A stretch of DNA of 64,000 nucleotides, from assembly GCF_029854195.1 (NCBI RefSeq), contig NZ_CP122960.1, forward strand, positions 2,424,001-2,488,000, in the 5' to 3' direction. Numbering within the stretch: position 1 is the stretch's first letter; each line of letters opens with the position of its first letter. The notes below the pieces were generated by a model that saw only the letters and a program-made list of their open reading frames with translations, searched no databases and was not told the DNA's origin. The position numbers were made by a program, and so were the translations under genes. This document shows, piece after piece, positions 43,837-52,378 of this stretch. Source of the stretch: Amylibacter sp. IMCC11727 (GTDB lineage: Bacteria; Pseudomonadota; Alphaproteobacteria; Rhodobacterales; Rhodobacteraceae).

Positions 43837-44331
43837 ATGACAACACATTGCAAAATAGCCTTCGGCGGCGGTTGCCATTGGTGTACCGAAGCGGTGTTTC
43901 AGGCGCTGCGCGGCGTCCAACGGACCGAACAGGGCTTCGTGCAATCCACTGCCCCCAATGACACATGGTCCGAAGCCGTGATTGTTCATTTTGATCCCGC
44001 AGCGATCCCCCTTGCCACCCTTGTCGAAATCCACGTGCGCACCCACGCGTCAACCTCTGCCCATAAAATGCGCGGCAAATACCGCAGCGCTGTTTACACA
44101 GCCACACCCGACCAGACAGAGCCCACGGGCCAAACCCTCGCGGCGCTAGCCCCCGAATTCGACGCACCGCTTGTCACGCAAATCCTGCCCTTGATCGCCT
44201 TCAAACCCAGCGACAGCCGCTTTCACAACTACTATGAAACCGACCCGACCCGCCCGTTTTGCAAAACCTACATAGACCCTAAACTCGCCAAACTCCGCAC
44301 CGACTTCACACGGCATTTGAAAGAGTCGTAG
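43837..44331 (+). CDS. msrA: Peptide-methionine (S)-S-oxide reductase
   Basis: A 164-residue MsrA. The active-site motif is GGGCHWCTEAVF, with nucleophile Cys13 and His in place of the usual Phe or Tyr at the next position. GYRGKYRSAVY-type context is present as KMRGKYRSAVYTAT, and FHNYYETDP follows. It repairs methionine S-sulphoxide in proteins. It is divergent from the carnitine operon. Confidence 0.9.
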   Translation: MTTHCKIAFGGGCHWCTEAVFQALRGVQRTEQGFVQSTAPNDTWSEAVIVHFDPAAIPLATLVEIHVRTHASTSAHKMRGKYRSAVYTATPDQTEPTGQTLAALAPEFDAPLVTQILPLIAFKPSDSRFHNYYETDPTRPFCKTYIDPKLAKLRTDFTRHLKES

Positions 44332-44351
44332 GGCGTCCCGTTGAAGTGATT

Positions 44352-44397
44352 AATTCACCATGCCGCCAACTGGGTCGTGCGCAGCACAGCCCGCGCC
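44352..44397. repeat. Direct repeat, first copy
   Basis: A 46-base unit beginning AATTCACCATGCC and running to CCGCGCC; 43 of 46 bases match the second copy at 44456-44501. It contains the GTGC-GCA-GCAC hairpin. Confidence 0.7.
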
Positions 44398-44455
44398 TAT
44401 CACCGCGGCAGTGTTTTGGCACAAAACACGAGAGCGGCGACCAACGGATACCATA

Positions 44456-44620
44456 AATTCACCAAGCCACCAACTGGGTCGTGCGCAGCACGGCCCGCGC
44501 CCGACCTCCCCCACGGGAGGGCGCACTGCGATATCGCATCTAGGTGAAACGTATCAAAAATGCGGCAACCTCAGACCAAACATAAAAGGACGAGCGCCCA
44601 CCCGAGGTCGGCCGCGGGCC
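44456..44620. repeat. Direct repeat second copy joined to dispersed inverted-repeat element, copy 2
   Basis: The second 46-base repeat (44456-44501) runs into an element with inverted ends: GGCCCGCGCCCGACCTC (44492-44508) and GAGGTCGGCCGCGGGCC (44604-44620), 16 of 17 pairing. Next to the left end is a CCTCCC/GGGAGG hairpin. The right end shares CCACCCGAGGTCGGC with the cysS-cimA copy. Confidence 0.65.
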
Positions 44621-44689
44621 TTGTGACTTAGTTATAATAACTGGCCTCACAATTTGCCATAAGATCAGGGTCTTGTGAAAGCCAACCTA

Positions 44690-44715
44690 TTAAGGTTACG
44701 TTAATATAATATTAA
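44690..44715 (+). promoter_or_regulatory. Candidate CtrA-binding array (three TTAA at 11-base spacing)
   Basis: TTAA occurs at 44690, 44701 and 44712, giving two overlapping TTAA-N7-TTAA sites, the form bound by the alphaproteobacterial cell-cycle regulator CtrA. A fourth TTAA follows at 44720. The array ends 23 bases before the excalibur lipoprotein ATG. Confidence 0.5.
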
Positions 44716-44737
44716 CTATTTAATCTCCGAGCACATT

Positions 44738-45316
44738 ATGAAAATCAAATCCCTTTTTATTGCTTCGGCCATCCTTCTGGCTGCTTGCGCATCAACCAAT
44801 CCAGTCTCCATCAATAGCCAAGTAGAGAGCCTTCCAACCTCAAGACTTTGGTTTGAACAGTCCACAACACGTGATCCTCTTTTCCTCGCTTTTGCAGAAG
44901 CCGAGTTAGCTCGAAGAGGTCAAAATAGTTCAGGGCCATATTACCTAGGTAATCGAACCTTGTCCGCACTCGACAAACCTCTTTACGACAGATCACAGCC
45001 CAGCAAACGCCGTCGCGGGGGCGCAGATTTGAAGAACTGTTCTGATTTTCCGTCCTCTTTTGCGGCACAGAAATACTTCTTGTTAAGTGGTGGCCCTACG
45101 ATTGATCCACATGGTTTGGATGCGGATGGCGACGGTTTTGCTTGTGAATGGGGAACCCAGTTAAAGAGGACGGTTTCGAAGTACAAAGCAAACCGCAGAA
45201 TTGCAGAAAGGAAGCGCCGGGCGGCAGCACGGCGATATAGCACTTGTTACACTGGTCCGAGAGGTGGAACTTACACAATCACGGCTAGTGGGCGTAAAAA
45301 CTATGGTGGGTGTTGA
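44738..45316 (+). CDS. Lipoprotein with excalibur calcium-binding domain
   Basis: A 192-residue lipoprotein (lipobox LLAACAST, Cys17). The middle is unassigned; near residues 98-140 an excalibur domain is visible, NCSDFPSSFAAQKYF through DADGDGFACEWG, a DxDxDG calcium loop with two cysteines. A basic KRTVSKYKANRRIAERKRRAAARR linker leads to a C-terminal CYTGPRGGTYTITASGRKNYGGC module, seen in some secreted nuclease-linked proteins. Base use is more AT-rich than neighbours. It is probably expressed from the TTAA-array promoter. Confidence 0.75.
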   Translation: MKIKSLFIASAILLAACASTNPVSINSQVESLPTSRLWFEQSTTRDPLFLAFAEAELARRGQNSSGPYYLGNRTLSALDKPLYDRSQPSKRRRGGADLKNCSDFPSSFAAQKYFLLSGGPTIDPHGLDADGDGFACEWGTQLKRTVSKYKANRRIAERKRRAAARRYSTCYTGPRGGTYTITASGRKNYGGC

Positions 45317-45364
45317 ACCCAACGCCCCCCAAACGCAACACTCCGTATTAACCATTCGCCACCC

Positions 45365-45414
45365 GCAAACTTTCTGGGTGGTTTGCACCCATTGTTCTGG
45401 GTAGTTTGCTTTTT
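45365..45414 (+). terminator. Candidate terminator after the excalibur gene
   Basis: GCAAAC (45365-45370) can pair with GTTTGC at 45404-45409, which is followed by TTTTT. The unit TTCTGGGT(G/A)GTTTGC is duplicated at 45372 and 45395. The arrangement would end the excalibur transcript. Confidence 0.4.
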
Positions 45415-45501
45415 CCACAAACCGCCCAAAACCAGCAAACCTTACTCCACCGAACGCCGTTAAAAAACGGCCTTCAAAACCCACCAAAATCCACTCGAAA
45501 A

Positions 45502-46548
45502 TCAGTAGGGCATCGGGTGTGCGCGATGCGCCTGATCGAGGTCCTTCATCACCTCATCTGACAGCTCAACATCCACTGATCCGAGCGCCACATCCAGCTG
45601 CTCCATCGTCGTCGCGCCAAAGATTGCCGTGCCCATAAACGGCCGCGTGCGGCACCATGCCAGCGCCATTTGGCAGGGGTCCAACCCATGTTTCTGCGCG
45701 ATTCCAACGTATACCTCAGCCGCCACCATACTGCGGCTGGTGATCCGCCCGCCAAGGTCATTAACAAAAGTGCGGCGCGATCCTTGTGGCGTCTGATCCC
45801 CCAGATATTTCCCGCTCAGAATCCCAGTGGCGAGCGGCGAAAATGACAGCAAATCCACCTTCTCATGGTGGCTCATTTCCGCCATATCCGTATCGTGCGT
45901 GCGATACATCAGCGAATACTCGTTCTGCGTTGAAACGGGCCGTGGCGCGCCCAACTGATCCGCCATCACGCACCACCGCGTACAGCCCCACGCGCTTTCA
46001 TTGCTCAGGCCGAAGTGTCTGATTTTACCTGCCTTTTGCAACTCCGCCATGGTCAACAGCACTTCTTCCATATGCCGTTGAACCTCGCCCGTGTCTTGCC
46101 CCGTCGCATCAAAGCTCCAGTTTTGGCGAAACTGAAAAGACCCCCGATTGGGCCAGTGCAATTGATAGATATCAATGTAATCCGTCTGCATGTCCGTCAG
46201 CGATTTTTCAATCGCCACGTGGATGGTATCTCGACTGATCGGCGCACCGTCGCGCACGTTCTTATACCCTGATCCTGACACTTTGGTCGCCAGTAAAACA
46301 TCCCCCCGTTTGGCTGGATTTTTGGCCACCCATTCTCCGATCACCCGCTGTGTGTCCCCTTGGGTTTCCTTGGACAACGGGTTGGTTGGATACATCTCTG
46401 CGGTGTCGATGATATTCACACCCCGCTCCAACGCGCGATCAATCTGCGCGTGGCCCTCTGCAGTGGTGTTCTGCGTGCCCCACGTCATGGACCCGAGCGC
46501 CAATTCACTAATTTTTATCCCTGTTGTGCTAAGCTCTCTCATTCGCAT
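45502..46548 (-). CDS. Aldo/keto reductase (Tas/YajO-like)
   Basis: A 348-residue TIM-barrel NADPH-dependent reductase. Asp and Tyr of the active site are in IDTAEMYP, Lys in LLATKVSG and His in YQLHWPNR. FSPLATGILSGKY and GATTMEQLDVAL fit the Tas branch. Substrate unknown. The start is the ATG at 46548; AAAGG lies about 10 bases upstream. It is divergent from the ImuA-like gene, whose SOS box lies 108 bases away. Confidence 0.9.
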   Translation of the reverse strand: MRMRELSTTGIKISELALGSMTWGTQNTTAEGHAQIDRALERGVNIIDTAEMYPTNPLSKETQGDTQRVIGEWVAKNPAKRGDVLLATKVSGSGYKNVRDGAPISRDTIHVAIEKSLTDMQTDYIDIYQLHWPNRGSFQFRQNWSFDATGQDTGEVQRHMEEVLLTMAELQKAGKIRHFGLSNESAWGCTRWCVMADQLGAPRPVSTQNEYSLMYRTHDTDMAEMSHHEKVDLLSFSPLATGILSGKYLGDQTPQGSRRTFVNDLGGRITSRSMVAAEVYVGIAQKHGLDPCQMALAWCRTRPFMGTAIFGATTMEQLDVALGSVDVELSDEVMKDLDQAHRAHPMPY

Positions 46549-46655
46549 GATTGTTCTGCCTTTTAATCTGTCTTGTGTTGCGTGCCACTCTGGCCCAATT
46601 CTGTCCCCCGTCAACGCGATAAAAAAGTTTTCCCCGATATGCGAAAAAATATTGA

Positions 46656-46670
46656 GAACAAATCAAGAAC
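46656..46670. promoter_or_regulatory. Candidate LexA (SOS) box
   Basis: GAAC-AAATCAA-GAAC matches the GAAC-N7-GAAC SOS box described for Rhodobacter and other alphaproteobacteria. It ends 17 bases before the ImuA-like ATG, where a repressor would block transcription. Confidence 0.65.
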
Positions 46671-46687
46671 ATGTTAACACTTAATTC

Positions 46688-47317
46688 ATGCCACCCATCG
46701 ACAGAAAACCCCATAAAACACCATCAGAACTGATTTTTGCCAAGACAGAATCAGACGTTTTATCAATTCCCTACAACCGCACGAGCGAGGTTTGCGGCCC
46801 CTCCAGACGCAGCCTGACACTCATGCTCGCCAGCCTGATGGACGGCCCGATTTTGTGGATCAAACCCAGCTGGCATCGGCTCGATTTAAACGCCCAAGGC
46901 ATCGTCAATTTTCTGAATCCTGGTCGCATCACATTCGTGGAACCCAAACGCGCAGATGATGTGTTGTGGTGCATGGAAGAAACCCTTCGCACAGGCACCG
47001 TGCCCACTGTCATTGCCGAATGCGACACTCCACCGGCTCTCACCCCCATCCGTCGCTTACACCTCGCGGCGGAACAAGGGGCCAAGATGGGCAAGGTGAA
47101 GCTCCTCCCCCTTTTGCTGACCCCAGCAGATGGTGGCGCACAGGGCATCGAAACCCGTTGGCACGCAACACCGCGCCATTGCGCAAAACACAGCCGTTGG
47201 CTGATTGAACGCCGCCGCGCCCGCATGTCCCCCCCCGCCGCATGGACCCTTGATTGGAAAAACGCCATCGCGCGGGCCCAATCCACCACGGGCGCTCAGA
47301 GCATTGCAGCGGAATAA
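46688..47317 (+). CDS. ImuA-like (RecA-related) SOS protein
   Basis: A 209-residue protein resembling ImuA. Features are the GPSRRSLTLMLASLMDGPILWIKPSW segment, LNPGRITFVEPKRADDVLWCMEETLRTGTVPTVIAECD (the RecA-like Walker B region), RRLHLAAEQGAKMG, and the C-terminal TRWHATPR and IERRRARMSPPAAWTLDW. The Walker A is degenerate. ImuA works with ImuB and DnaE2 in SOS mutagenesis, but neither partner is adjacent; the next gene is an acetyltransferase. The LexA-type box upstream supports the call. Confidence 0.68.
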   Translation: MPPIDRKPHKTPSELIFAKTESDVLSIPYNRTSEVCGPSRRSLTLMLASLMDGPILWIKPSWHRLDLNAQGIVNFLNPGRITFVEPKRADDVLWCMEETLRTGTVPTVIAECDTPPALTPIRRLHLAAEQGAKMGKVKLLPLLLTPADGGAQGIETRWHATPRHCAKHSRWLIERRRARMSPPAAWTLDWKNAIARAQSTTGAQSIAAE

Positions 47318-47358
47318 ATCCACCTTGACAGCTTGGGGGAAACACCCATCCTCGGCGC

Positions 47359-47835
47359 ATGAAAATACGCCACGCCAAACCCAGCGACGCCCGCCAAATT
47401 TGCGACATTTGGAACCCGATCATCCGCAACACAATGATCACATTCACAACAGTCGAAAAAACCATTGGCGACATGGAACAGCAAATCAACGGCCCCGATC
47501 CATTCTTTGTTGCAACCGACGCTGACAGGCTCCTTGGCTTTGCCACCTACGGCCCATTTCGCACAGGACCTGGCTATGTTCAAACCATGGAAATCTCAAT
47601 AAATCTTGACGACAGCGCACGTGGCAAAGGCATCGGTCGCCAGCTGCTTCAAACACTGGAATCCGCGGCACGTGACAACACCATTACCGCGCTGATCGCC
47701 GGGGTCAGCAGCGCCAATCCATCCGCAATCGCCTTTCACAAAGCGAACAATTACTCTGTGGTTGGCACGCTCCCCAAAGTGGGGCAAAAATTTGATCAAA
47801 GACTTGATCTGGTTTTGCTGCAAAAACTGCTGTAA
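47359..47835 (+). CDS. GNAT-family N-acetyltransferase (Pat/phosphinothricin type)
   Basis: A 158-residue GNAT. IRHAKPSDARQICDIWNPIIRNTMITFTT is the N-terminal signature of the phosphinothricin/methionine-sulfoximine acetyltransferase group. The acetyl-CoA loop is RGKGIGRQLLQTL, followed by AGVSSANPSAIAFHKANNYSVVGTL. It may detoxify an amino acid analogue. It lies 41 bases after the ImuA-like gene and may share its transcript. Confidence 0.87.
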   Translation: MKIRHAKPSDARQICDIWNPIIRNTMITFTTVEKTIGDMEQQINGPDPFFVATDADRLLGFATYGPFRTGPGYVQTMEISINLDDSARGKGIGRQLLQTLESAARDNTITALIAGVSSANPSAIAFHKANNYSVVGTLPKVGQKFDQRLDLVLLQKLL

Positions 47836-47868
47836 CCAGACAGTGGGATAGCACAAGAAGGACGGCCC

Positions 47869-48552
47869 ATGTCAATTTGGACCCGCATCGCAGAGGCCCT
47901 GTCGGCCCTTGCCAATGGCGAAAGCCTGTCACAGGTATTTGATTCACTTAAAACACCCCCAGAACGTTCGGTTGCTTTTACCATCGCCGTGATCGGTTTG
48001 GGGGCCAAAATGGCCAAAGCAGACGGGCTTGTCACACGGGACGAAGTGGCCGCCTTTCGCCAAGTGTTCCACATTCCCACCCGCGAAGAAGCACAGGCCG
48101 CAAAGGTCTTTAACCTTGCCCGTCAAGACGTTGCTGGTTTTGAGGTTTACGCAAACACCATTTCCAAAATGTTCAAAGACGACGACATCGTACTGGAAAA
48201 CCTGATCGAAGGTCTGTTCTATATCGCCATGGCCGATGGGCAATATCATCCATCTGAGAATGATTTTGTTCACACGGTTGCAAATGTTTTTGGCATAAAC
48301 GAACGCAGCTTTCGGGGCCTGCGCACCCGATTTGTGCCTGATGCGCCGCCCGATGCTTACGACGTGCTTGGCGTGACCCCTGAAACACCGCTGGAAGACA
48401 TTCGCAAAGTATGGCGCGCCAAAATTCGCGAAACCCATCCAGATCAGTTGATGGCCCGCGGCCTGCCAGAAGAAGCCATCACAATGGCCACCAAACACAT
48501 GATCGCGGTCAATCAGGCCTGGGAAGTCATTTCTGAAAAGCACGCCAGCTGA
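47869..48552 (+). CDS. DjlA-like J-domain protein with TerB-type domain
   Basis: A 227-residue protein. Residues about 35-140 form a helical TerB/DjlA-like domain (KMAKADGLVTRDEVAAFRQVFHI). Residues about 163-227 form a J domain, DAYDVLGVTPETPLEDIRKVWR with the HPD motif in RETHPDQLM, which would activate DnaK. No membrane anchor is present, unlike E. coli DjlA. AGAAGGA precedes the ATG. The stop overlaps the next ATG (TGATG). Confidence 0.87.
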   Translation: MSIWTRIAEALSALANGESLSQVFDSLKTPPERSVAFTIAVIGLGAKMAKADGLVTRDEVAAFRQVFHIPTREEAQAAKVFNLARQDVAGFEVYANTISKMFKDDDIVLENLIEGLFYIAMADGQYHPSENDFVHTVANVFGINERSFRGLRTRFVPDAPPDAYDVLGVTPETPLEDIRKVWRAKIRETHPDQLMARGLPEEAITMATKHMIAVNQAWEVISEKHAS

Positions 48553-49595
48553 TGCGGCTTGCCACCTATAATGTGGAATGGTTCGCCAGCCTGTTTGATC
48601 AGAAAGACAATCTGATCAACGATAACAGTTGGTCGGGCCGATACGATGTTAAAAAGCGGGATCAAATCGCGGCATTGGGGCATGTTTTCCAAACCCTCGA
48701 TGCGGATGCGATAATGATCATAGAGGCCCCAAATTCTGGTGGCACCCAATCATCAAAAGCAGCACTTGAAACCTTTGCCAAACGGTTCAAACTGCGCCAG
48801 AACACCGCGATTGTTGGGTTTGAAAACGACACCCAACAAGAAATTGCGCTGTTATACGACCCAACTAAAATGGAAGTGACCCACGACCCCCAAGGCGTTG
48901 AAAGCGGCGAAACGGGATCACGAATAGCCCCCCGTTTTGACAGTGTTTTCAAAATTGATCTTGATACAGACGCCGAGGCAGACACGGTTACGTTTTCAAA
49001 ACCGCCTCTTGAATTGGCGCTGAAACCGTTTGACGGGCCGATCATTCGACTGATTGGCGTACATGCAAAATCCAAAGCGCCTCATGGTGCGCGCACCCGC
49101 GAAGAAGAAGTGCGCATTTCTATTGCCAACAGGCGCAAACAATTGGCCCAATGTATTTGGCTGCGCCAACGGATCGACGATCATCTGGCCGCTGGGGACG
49201 AACTGTTGGTGATGGGGGATTTCAACGATGGACCTGGGCTTGATGAATATGAAAAATTGTTCGGGCAATCTGGTGTAGAAATTGTGCTTGGCGTGAATAA
49301 ACCCGCCAGCGAAACCCTGTTTGACCCGCATGCCAGCACATTACTGGCCCCGCGCAGCGCACGGCCCACCACCGCGCGGTTTTACAATCACAAAACCAAA
49401 ACCTATTTAAATGCCCTTTTGGATTATATTATGATTTCCCCCAAATTGCGCAGCCAGACGCAACCCACATGGAAAATCTGGCATCCCTTTGATCATCCGC
49501 AGTGTTTTTCAGACAAAACCATGTGCGACGCGCTGTTAACGGCCTCGGATCATTTCCCAGTGACCATTGATCTAAATTTCCCTCCCAAGGGCTGA
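48552..49595 (+). CDS. Endonuclease/exonuclease/phosphatase-family protein
   Basis: A 347-residue EEP-fold protein. RLATYNVEWFASLFD is the N-terminal Asn/Glu metal motif; later VMGDFNDGPGLDEYEKLF carries catalytic Asp and Asn, and TASDHFPVTIDL ends with the conserved Asp-His. It could be a DNase, sphingomyelinase-like or phosphatase enzyme. No signal peptide. It is coupled to the J-domain gene. Confidence 0.87.
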   Translation: MRLATYNVEWFASLFDQKDNLINDNSWSGRYDVKKRDQIAALGHVFQTLDADAIMIIEAPNSGGTQSSKAALETFAKRFKLRQNTAIVGFENDTQQEIALLYDPTKMEVTHDPQGVESGETGSRIAPRFDSVFKIDLDTDAEADTVTFSKPPLELALKPFDGPIIRLIGVHAKSKAPHGARTREEEVRISIANRRKQLAQCIWLRQRIDDHLAAGDELLVMGDFNDGPGLDEYEKLFGQSGVEIVLGVNKPASETLFDPHASTLLAPRSARPTTARFYNHKTKTYLNALLDYIMISPKLRSQTQPTWKIWHPFDHPQCFSDKTMCDALLTASDHFPVTIDLNFPPKG

Positions 49596-49626
49596 AATTT
49601 GCGGGGACCCCCCTTATATTGAGGGG

Positions 49627-49968
49627 ATGAAACATATTTACGCCTGCTTGATCACCCTTTCCCTGACGGCCCCTGCCCATGCAGAGGACACGACAATGTC
49701 CGATCTTTTGGAACAGTTTGACGATCTGTCAAAAAACGCGCAAACCCTGCTCGAAGGGTGGGTTGCCGACATTGGGCCCAAGATCGAAGAGCTGGGACCG
49801 ACGCTCGAAAAATTCGCCGACAGCATCGAAGACATGAGCAGCTATCACCCACCTGAAGTTTTAGAAAACGGCGATATTATCATTCGCCGTAAAACCCCGT
49901 TGGAGCCAAAACCAAAGGCGGAACCAAAAGCCGAAGAGCCGCCGAAACAAGAGCCGATTGATCTGTAA
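49627..49968 (+). CDS. Small exported Rhodobacteraceae protein
   Basis: A 113-residue protein. The signal peptide ends near PAHA-E; the mature part is helical (LLEQFDDLSKNAQTLLEGWVADIGPKIEELGPTLEKFADSIEDM) and then YHPPEVLENGDIIIRRK, ending in a Pro/Lys/Glu-rich tail. I recall this family from Rhodobacteraceae genomes, sometimes labelled an AAA+ ATPase, but there is no P-loop, so that label looks wrong. Function unknown. Confidence 0.65.
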   Translation: MKHIYACLITLSLTAPAHAEDTTMSDLLEQFDDLSKNAQTLLEGWVADIGPKIEELGPTLEKFADSIEDMSSYHPPEVLENGDIIIRRKTPLEPKPKAEPKAEEPPKQEPIDL

Positions 49969-50057
49969 CGCCGCGCCCAAAACTTCCGCGTGATCGCTCT
50001 TTCCCTTGGGCGGCGAAAACCCTACATATCGCAGAACACTGTTTTAGGAGACCTGCG

Positions 50058-51896
50058 ATGAATCCCTTTTCTGCTTACCCTGCCCCAGACCTGCCCCGCG
50101 ATGTGCGTGATGCCGCATCGGGTGATGATTTGGGCAATCTACCAGAATGGGATCTGACGCATTTATATCCTGCTGAGGACAGCACGGAGCTGACTCGTGA
50201 TCTGGAATGGCTCGGCACCGAATGCGCGGCATTTGCATCCGACTACGAAGGCAAACTGGCAGGTCTGTCAGGGGATGATATGCTCACCTGCGTTCAGCGG
50301 TATGAGAAAATCCAATCCATTTCTGGGCGCATCATGTCCTTTGCGGGCCTGCGGTATTATCAAGTTACAACAGACCCAGATCGCGCCAAATTCATTGCGG
50401 ATATGCAGGGGCAGATCACTGACTTTTCAACACCATTGGTTTTTTTCTCGTTGGAAATGAACCGCATTGATGACGATGTGCTCAACGCCATGCTGGATGC
50501 CAATGCAGATTTGGCCCGCTATAAACCCGTGCTGGATCGGATGCGGGCGATGAAACCCCATCAACTGTCTGATGAGTTGGAAAAATTCCTGCATGATCAA
50601 TCAGTTGTGGGCGCAACAGCGTGGAATCGACTGTTTGATGAAACCTGCGCAGCGTTGGAATTTGATGTGGATGGGCAGGTTTTGAACCTTGAAGGAACGG
50701 CAAATCTCTTGTCCGACCCTGACCGCGTCACGCGTCAAAAAGCAGCGGAGGCATTCGCCAAAACCCTTGGGGAAAACATCACGCTGTTTGCCCGCATCAC
50801 CAACACGCTCGCCAAAGAAAAAGAGGTCGAAGACCGCTGGCGTAATCTGCCAACCCCGCAATCTGGCCGCCATTTGGCCAATGATGTGGAACCCGAAGTG
50901 GTTCAAGCCCTGCGTGATGCCGTGGTTGCGGCCTATCCAAAGCTGTCCCATCGGTATTATGCGCTCAAGGCGAAATGGATGGGGCTTGAAAAACTGGAAA
51001 TGTGGGATCGCAACGCGCCCCTGCCTGATAGCGATGAAACAACAATTCATTGGGATGAGGCACGGGCTGCAGTGACCAAAGCATACGCCGCATTTTCCCC
51101 AAAAATGGCCGATTTGGCCGAGCCGTTCTTTACACAAGGCTGGATTGACGCCGCCGTAAAACCTGGCAAAGCACCGGGCGCGTTTGCGCATCCAACTGTG
51201 ACAGACGCACATCCCTATGTGATGCTGAATTACCTTGGAAAACAACGGGATGTGATGACGCTGGCACATGAACTTGGCCATGGCGTGCATCAGGTTCTGG
51301 CAGCGGATCAGGGCGAATTGCTCTCCTCCACGCCCCTAACACTGGCGGAGACCGCATCCGTGTTTGGCGAAATGCTGACCTTCCGCACCCTGCTCGATGC
51401 AGCCCCCGATCAGGCGGCGCGCAAGCGACTGCTCGCGGGTAAAGTCGAAGACATGATCAATACGGTTGTCCGCCAAATTGCGTTCTATGATTTTGAATGC
51501 AAACTGCACGCCGCGCGAGCCGAAGGCGAACTGACACTAGACCAGATCAATGAAATCTGGATGTCGGTGCAAGCAGAAAGCCTTGGTCCTGTCTTCAATT
51601 TCATGGACGGATATGAAACGTTCTGGTCCTACATTCCGCATTTCATCCATTCCCCATTCTACGTCTACGCTTATGCGTTTGGTGATGGTTTGGTAAACGC
51701 GCTATATGCGGTGTACGAAGAAGGCGATGCCGATTTCGAAGAGAAATACTTTGAAATGCTGCGGGCCGGTGGATCGAAACACCACAAAGAACTGCTCGCA
51801 CCCTTTGGCCTTGATGCCAGCGATCCAAAGTTCTGGGACAAGGGCCTATCTCTGATCAGCTCTATGATCGACGAATTGGAAGCGATGGAAGACTAA
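50058..51896 (+). CDS. pepF: Oligoendopeptidase F (M3 family)
   Basis: A 612-residue zinc metallopeptidase. The zinc motif is HELGH at residues 404-408 (TLAHELGHGVHQVLA), followed by TPLTLAETASVFGEML with the third ligand Glu. The N-terminal PWDLTHLYP-like entry is seen as PEWDLTHLYPAED. It cuts short peptides in the cytoplasm. AGGAG lies upstream of the ATG. Its stop overlaps the convergent VOC gene by four bases. Confidence 0.93.
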   Translation: MNPFSAYPAPDLPRDVRDAASGDDLGNLPEWDLTHLYPAEDSTELTRDLEWLGTECAAFASDYEGKLAGLSGDDMLTCVQRYEKIQSISGRIMSFAGLRYYQVTTDPDRAKFIADMQGQITDFSTPLVFFSLEMNRIDDDVLNAMLDANADLARYKPVLDRMRAMKPHQLSDELEKFLHDQSVVGATAWNRLFDETCAALEFDVDGQVLNLEGTANLLSDPDRVTRQKAAEAFAKTLGENITLFARITNTLAKEKEVEDRWRNLPTPQSGRHLANDVEPEVVQALRDAVVAAYPKLSHRYYALKAKWMGLEKLEMWDRNAPLPDSDETTIHWDEARAAVTKAYAAFSPKMADLAEPFFTQGWIDAAVKPGKAPGAFAHPTVTDAHPYVMLNYLGKQRDVMTLAHELGHGVHQVLAADQGELLSSTPLTLAETASVFGEMLTFRTLLDAAPDQAARKRLLAGKVEDMINTVVRQIAFYDFECKLHAARAEGELTLDQINEIWMSVQAESLGPVFNFMDGYETFWSYIPHFIHSPFYVYAYAFGDGLVNALYAVYEEGDADFEEKYFEMLRAGGSKHHKELLAPFGLDASDPKFWDKGLSLISSMIDELEAMED

Positions 51897-52321
51897 CCAT
51901 CGCGCGATGGGATTGCGGGTGAAAACGCATATCCCTCTGGGCTCAGCACTGTCCCTTCATATAACCCGTGCGGTTTGTCCTGCGCGGGTTCAAAAATGCT
52001 CCCCCCAAAGCTTTCTGCTTTGGGTAGGGCCACATCGGGATCCACACCAAACACAAAAAACTGTGTCCCCGCTCCGCGCGGCGGATTGTCGGGCAGCAGC
52101 CCTTGCACCGGGTGGTTTCGATAGGTGGCATCATGATGGATTTGCACAATTGTGCCCTTCATCACCACAATCGCAAAGTCATCTGAAACACGATAGGCGC
52201 TGGCGTCAAACACCCCAACCAAGAAATCCACCAACCCACGCACGTTTTGCGTTAACAGGTTAATGCCGATCCCTGTCAGGCTTTGACCAAAATCGCTTGA
52301 GGAAACAGTTTCAAAATCCAT
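51893..52321 (-). CDS. VOC (glyoxalase-fold) family protein
   Basis: A 142-residue protein with the vicinal oxygen chelate pattern: GIGINLLTQNVRGLVDFLVGVFDA, AIVVMKGTIVQIHHDATY, GTQFFVFGVDPDVALPKAESFGGSIFEPAQDKPHGLYEGTVLSPEGYAF. The activity is open; resistance or isomerase functions occur in the family. The start is the ATG at 52321, with AAAGGGG upstream; a longer reading to 52375 is less likely. Confidence 0.75.
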   Translation of the reverse strand: MDFETVSSSDFGQSLTGIGINLLTQNVRGLVDFLVGVFDASAYRVSDDFAIVVMKGTIVQIHHDATYRNHPVQGLLPDNPPRGAGTQFFVFGVDPDVALPKAESFGGSIFEPAQDKPHGLYEGTVLSPEGYAFSPAIPSRDG

Positions 52322-52378
52322 GGCGCGCCCCTTTGAGTTCAGTCCACTGAAACAGACAGATCGCCACCAACACAAGCA

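Larger units (their letters stand above)
44332..44737. other. 406-base intergenic region with repeats and a TTAA array
   Basis: No credible gene lies here. The left part holds two 46-base direct repeats and an inverted-repeat element (see separate entries); the right part is very AT-rich and holds three TTAA tetramers at 11-base spacing ahead of the excalibur lipoprotein gene. Confidence 0.6.

Noticed and set aside
44352..44501. CRISPR-like arrangement of two 46-base repeats
   Set aside because: Only two copies, longer than usual repeats, no cas genes and no further spacers.
44360..44626. 88-codon ORF across the repeat cluster
   Set aside because: It runs through the direct and inverted repeats and has no start site or domain.
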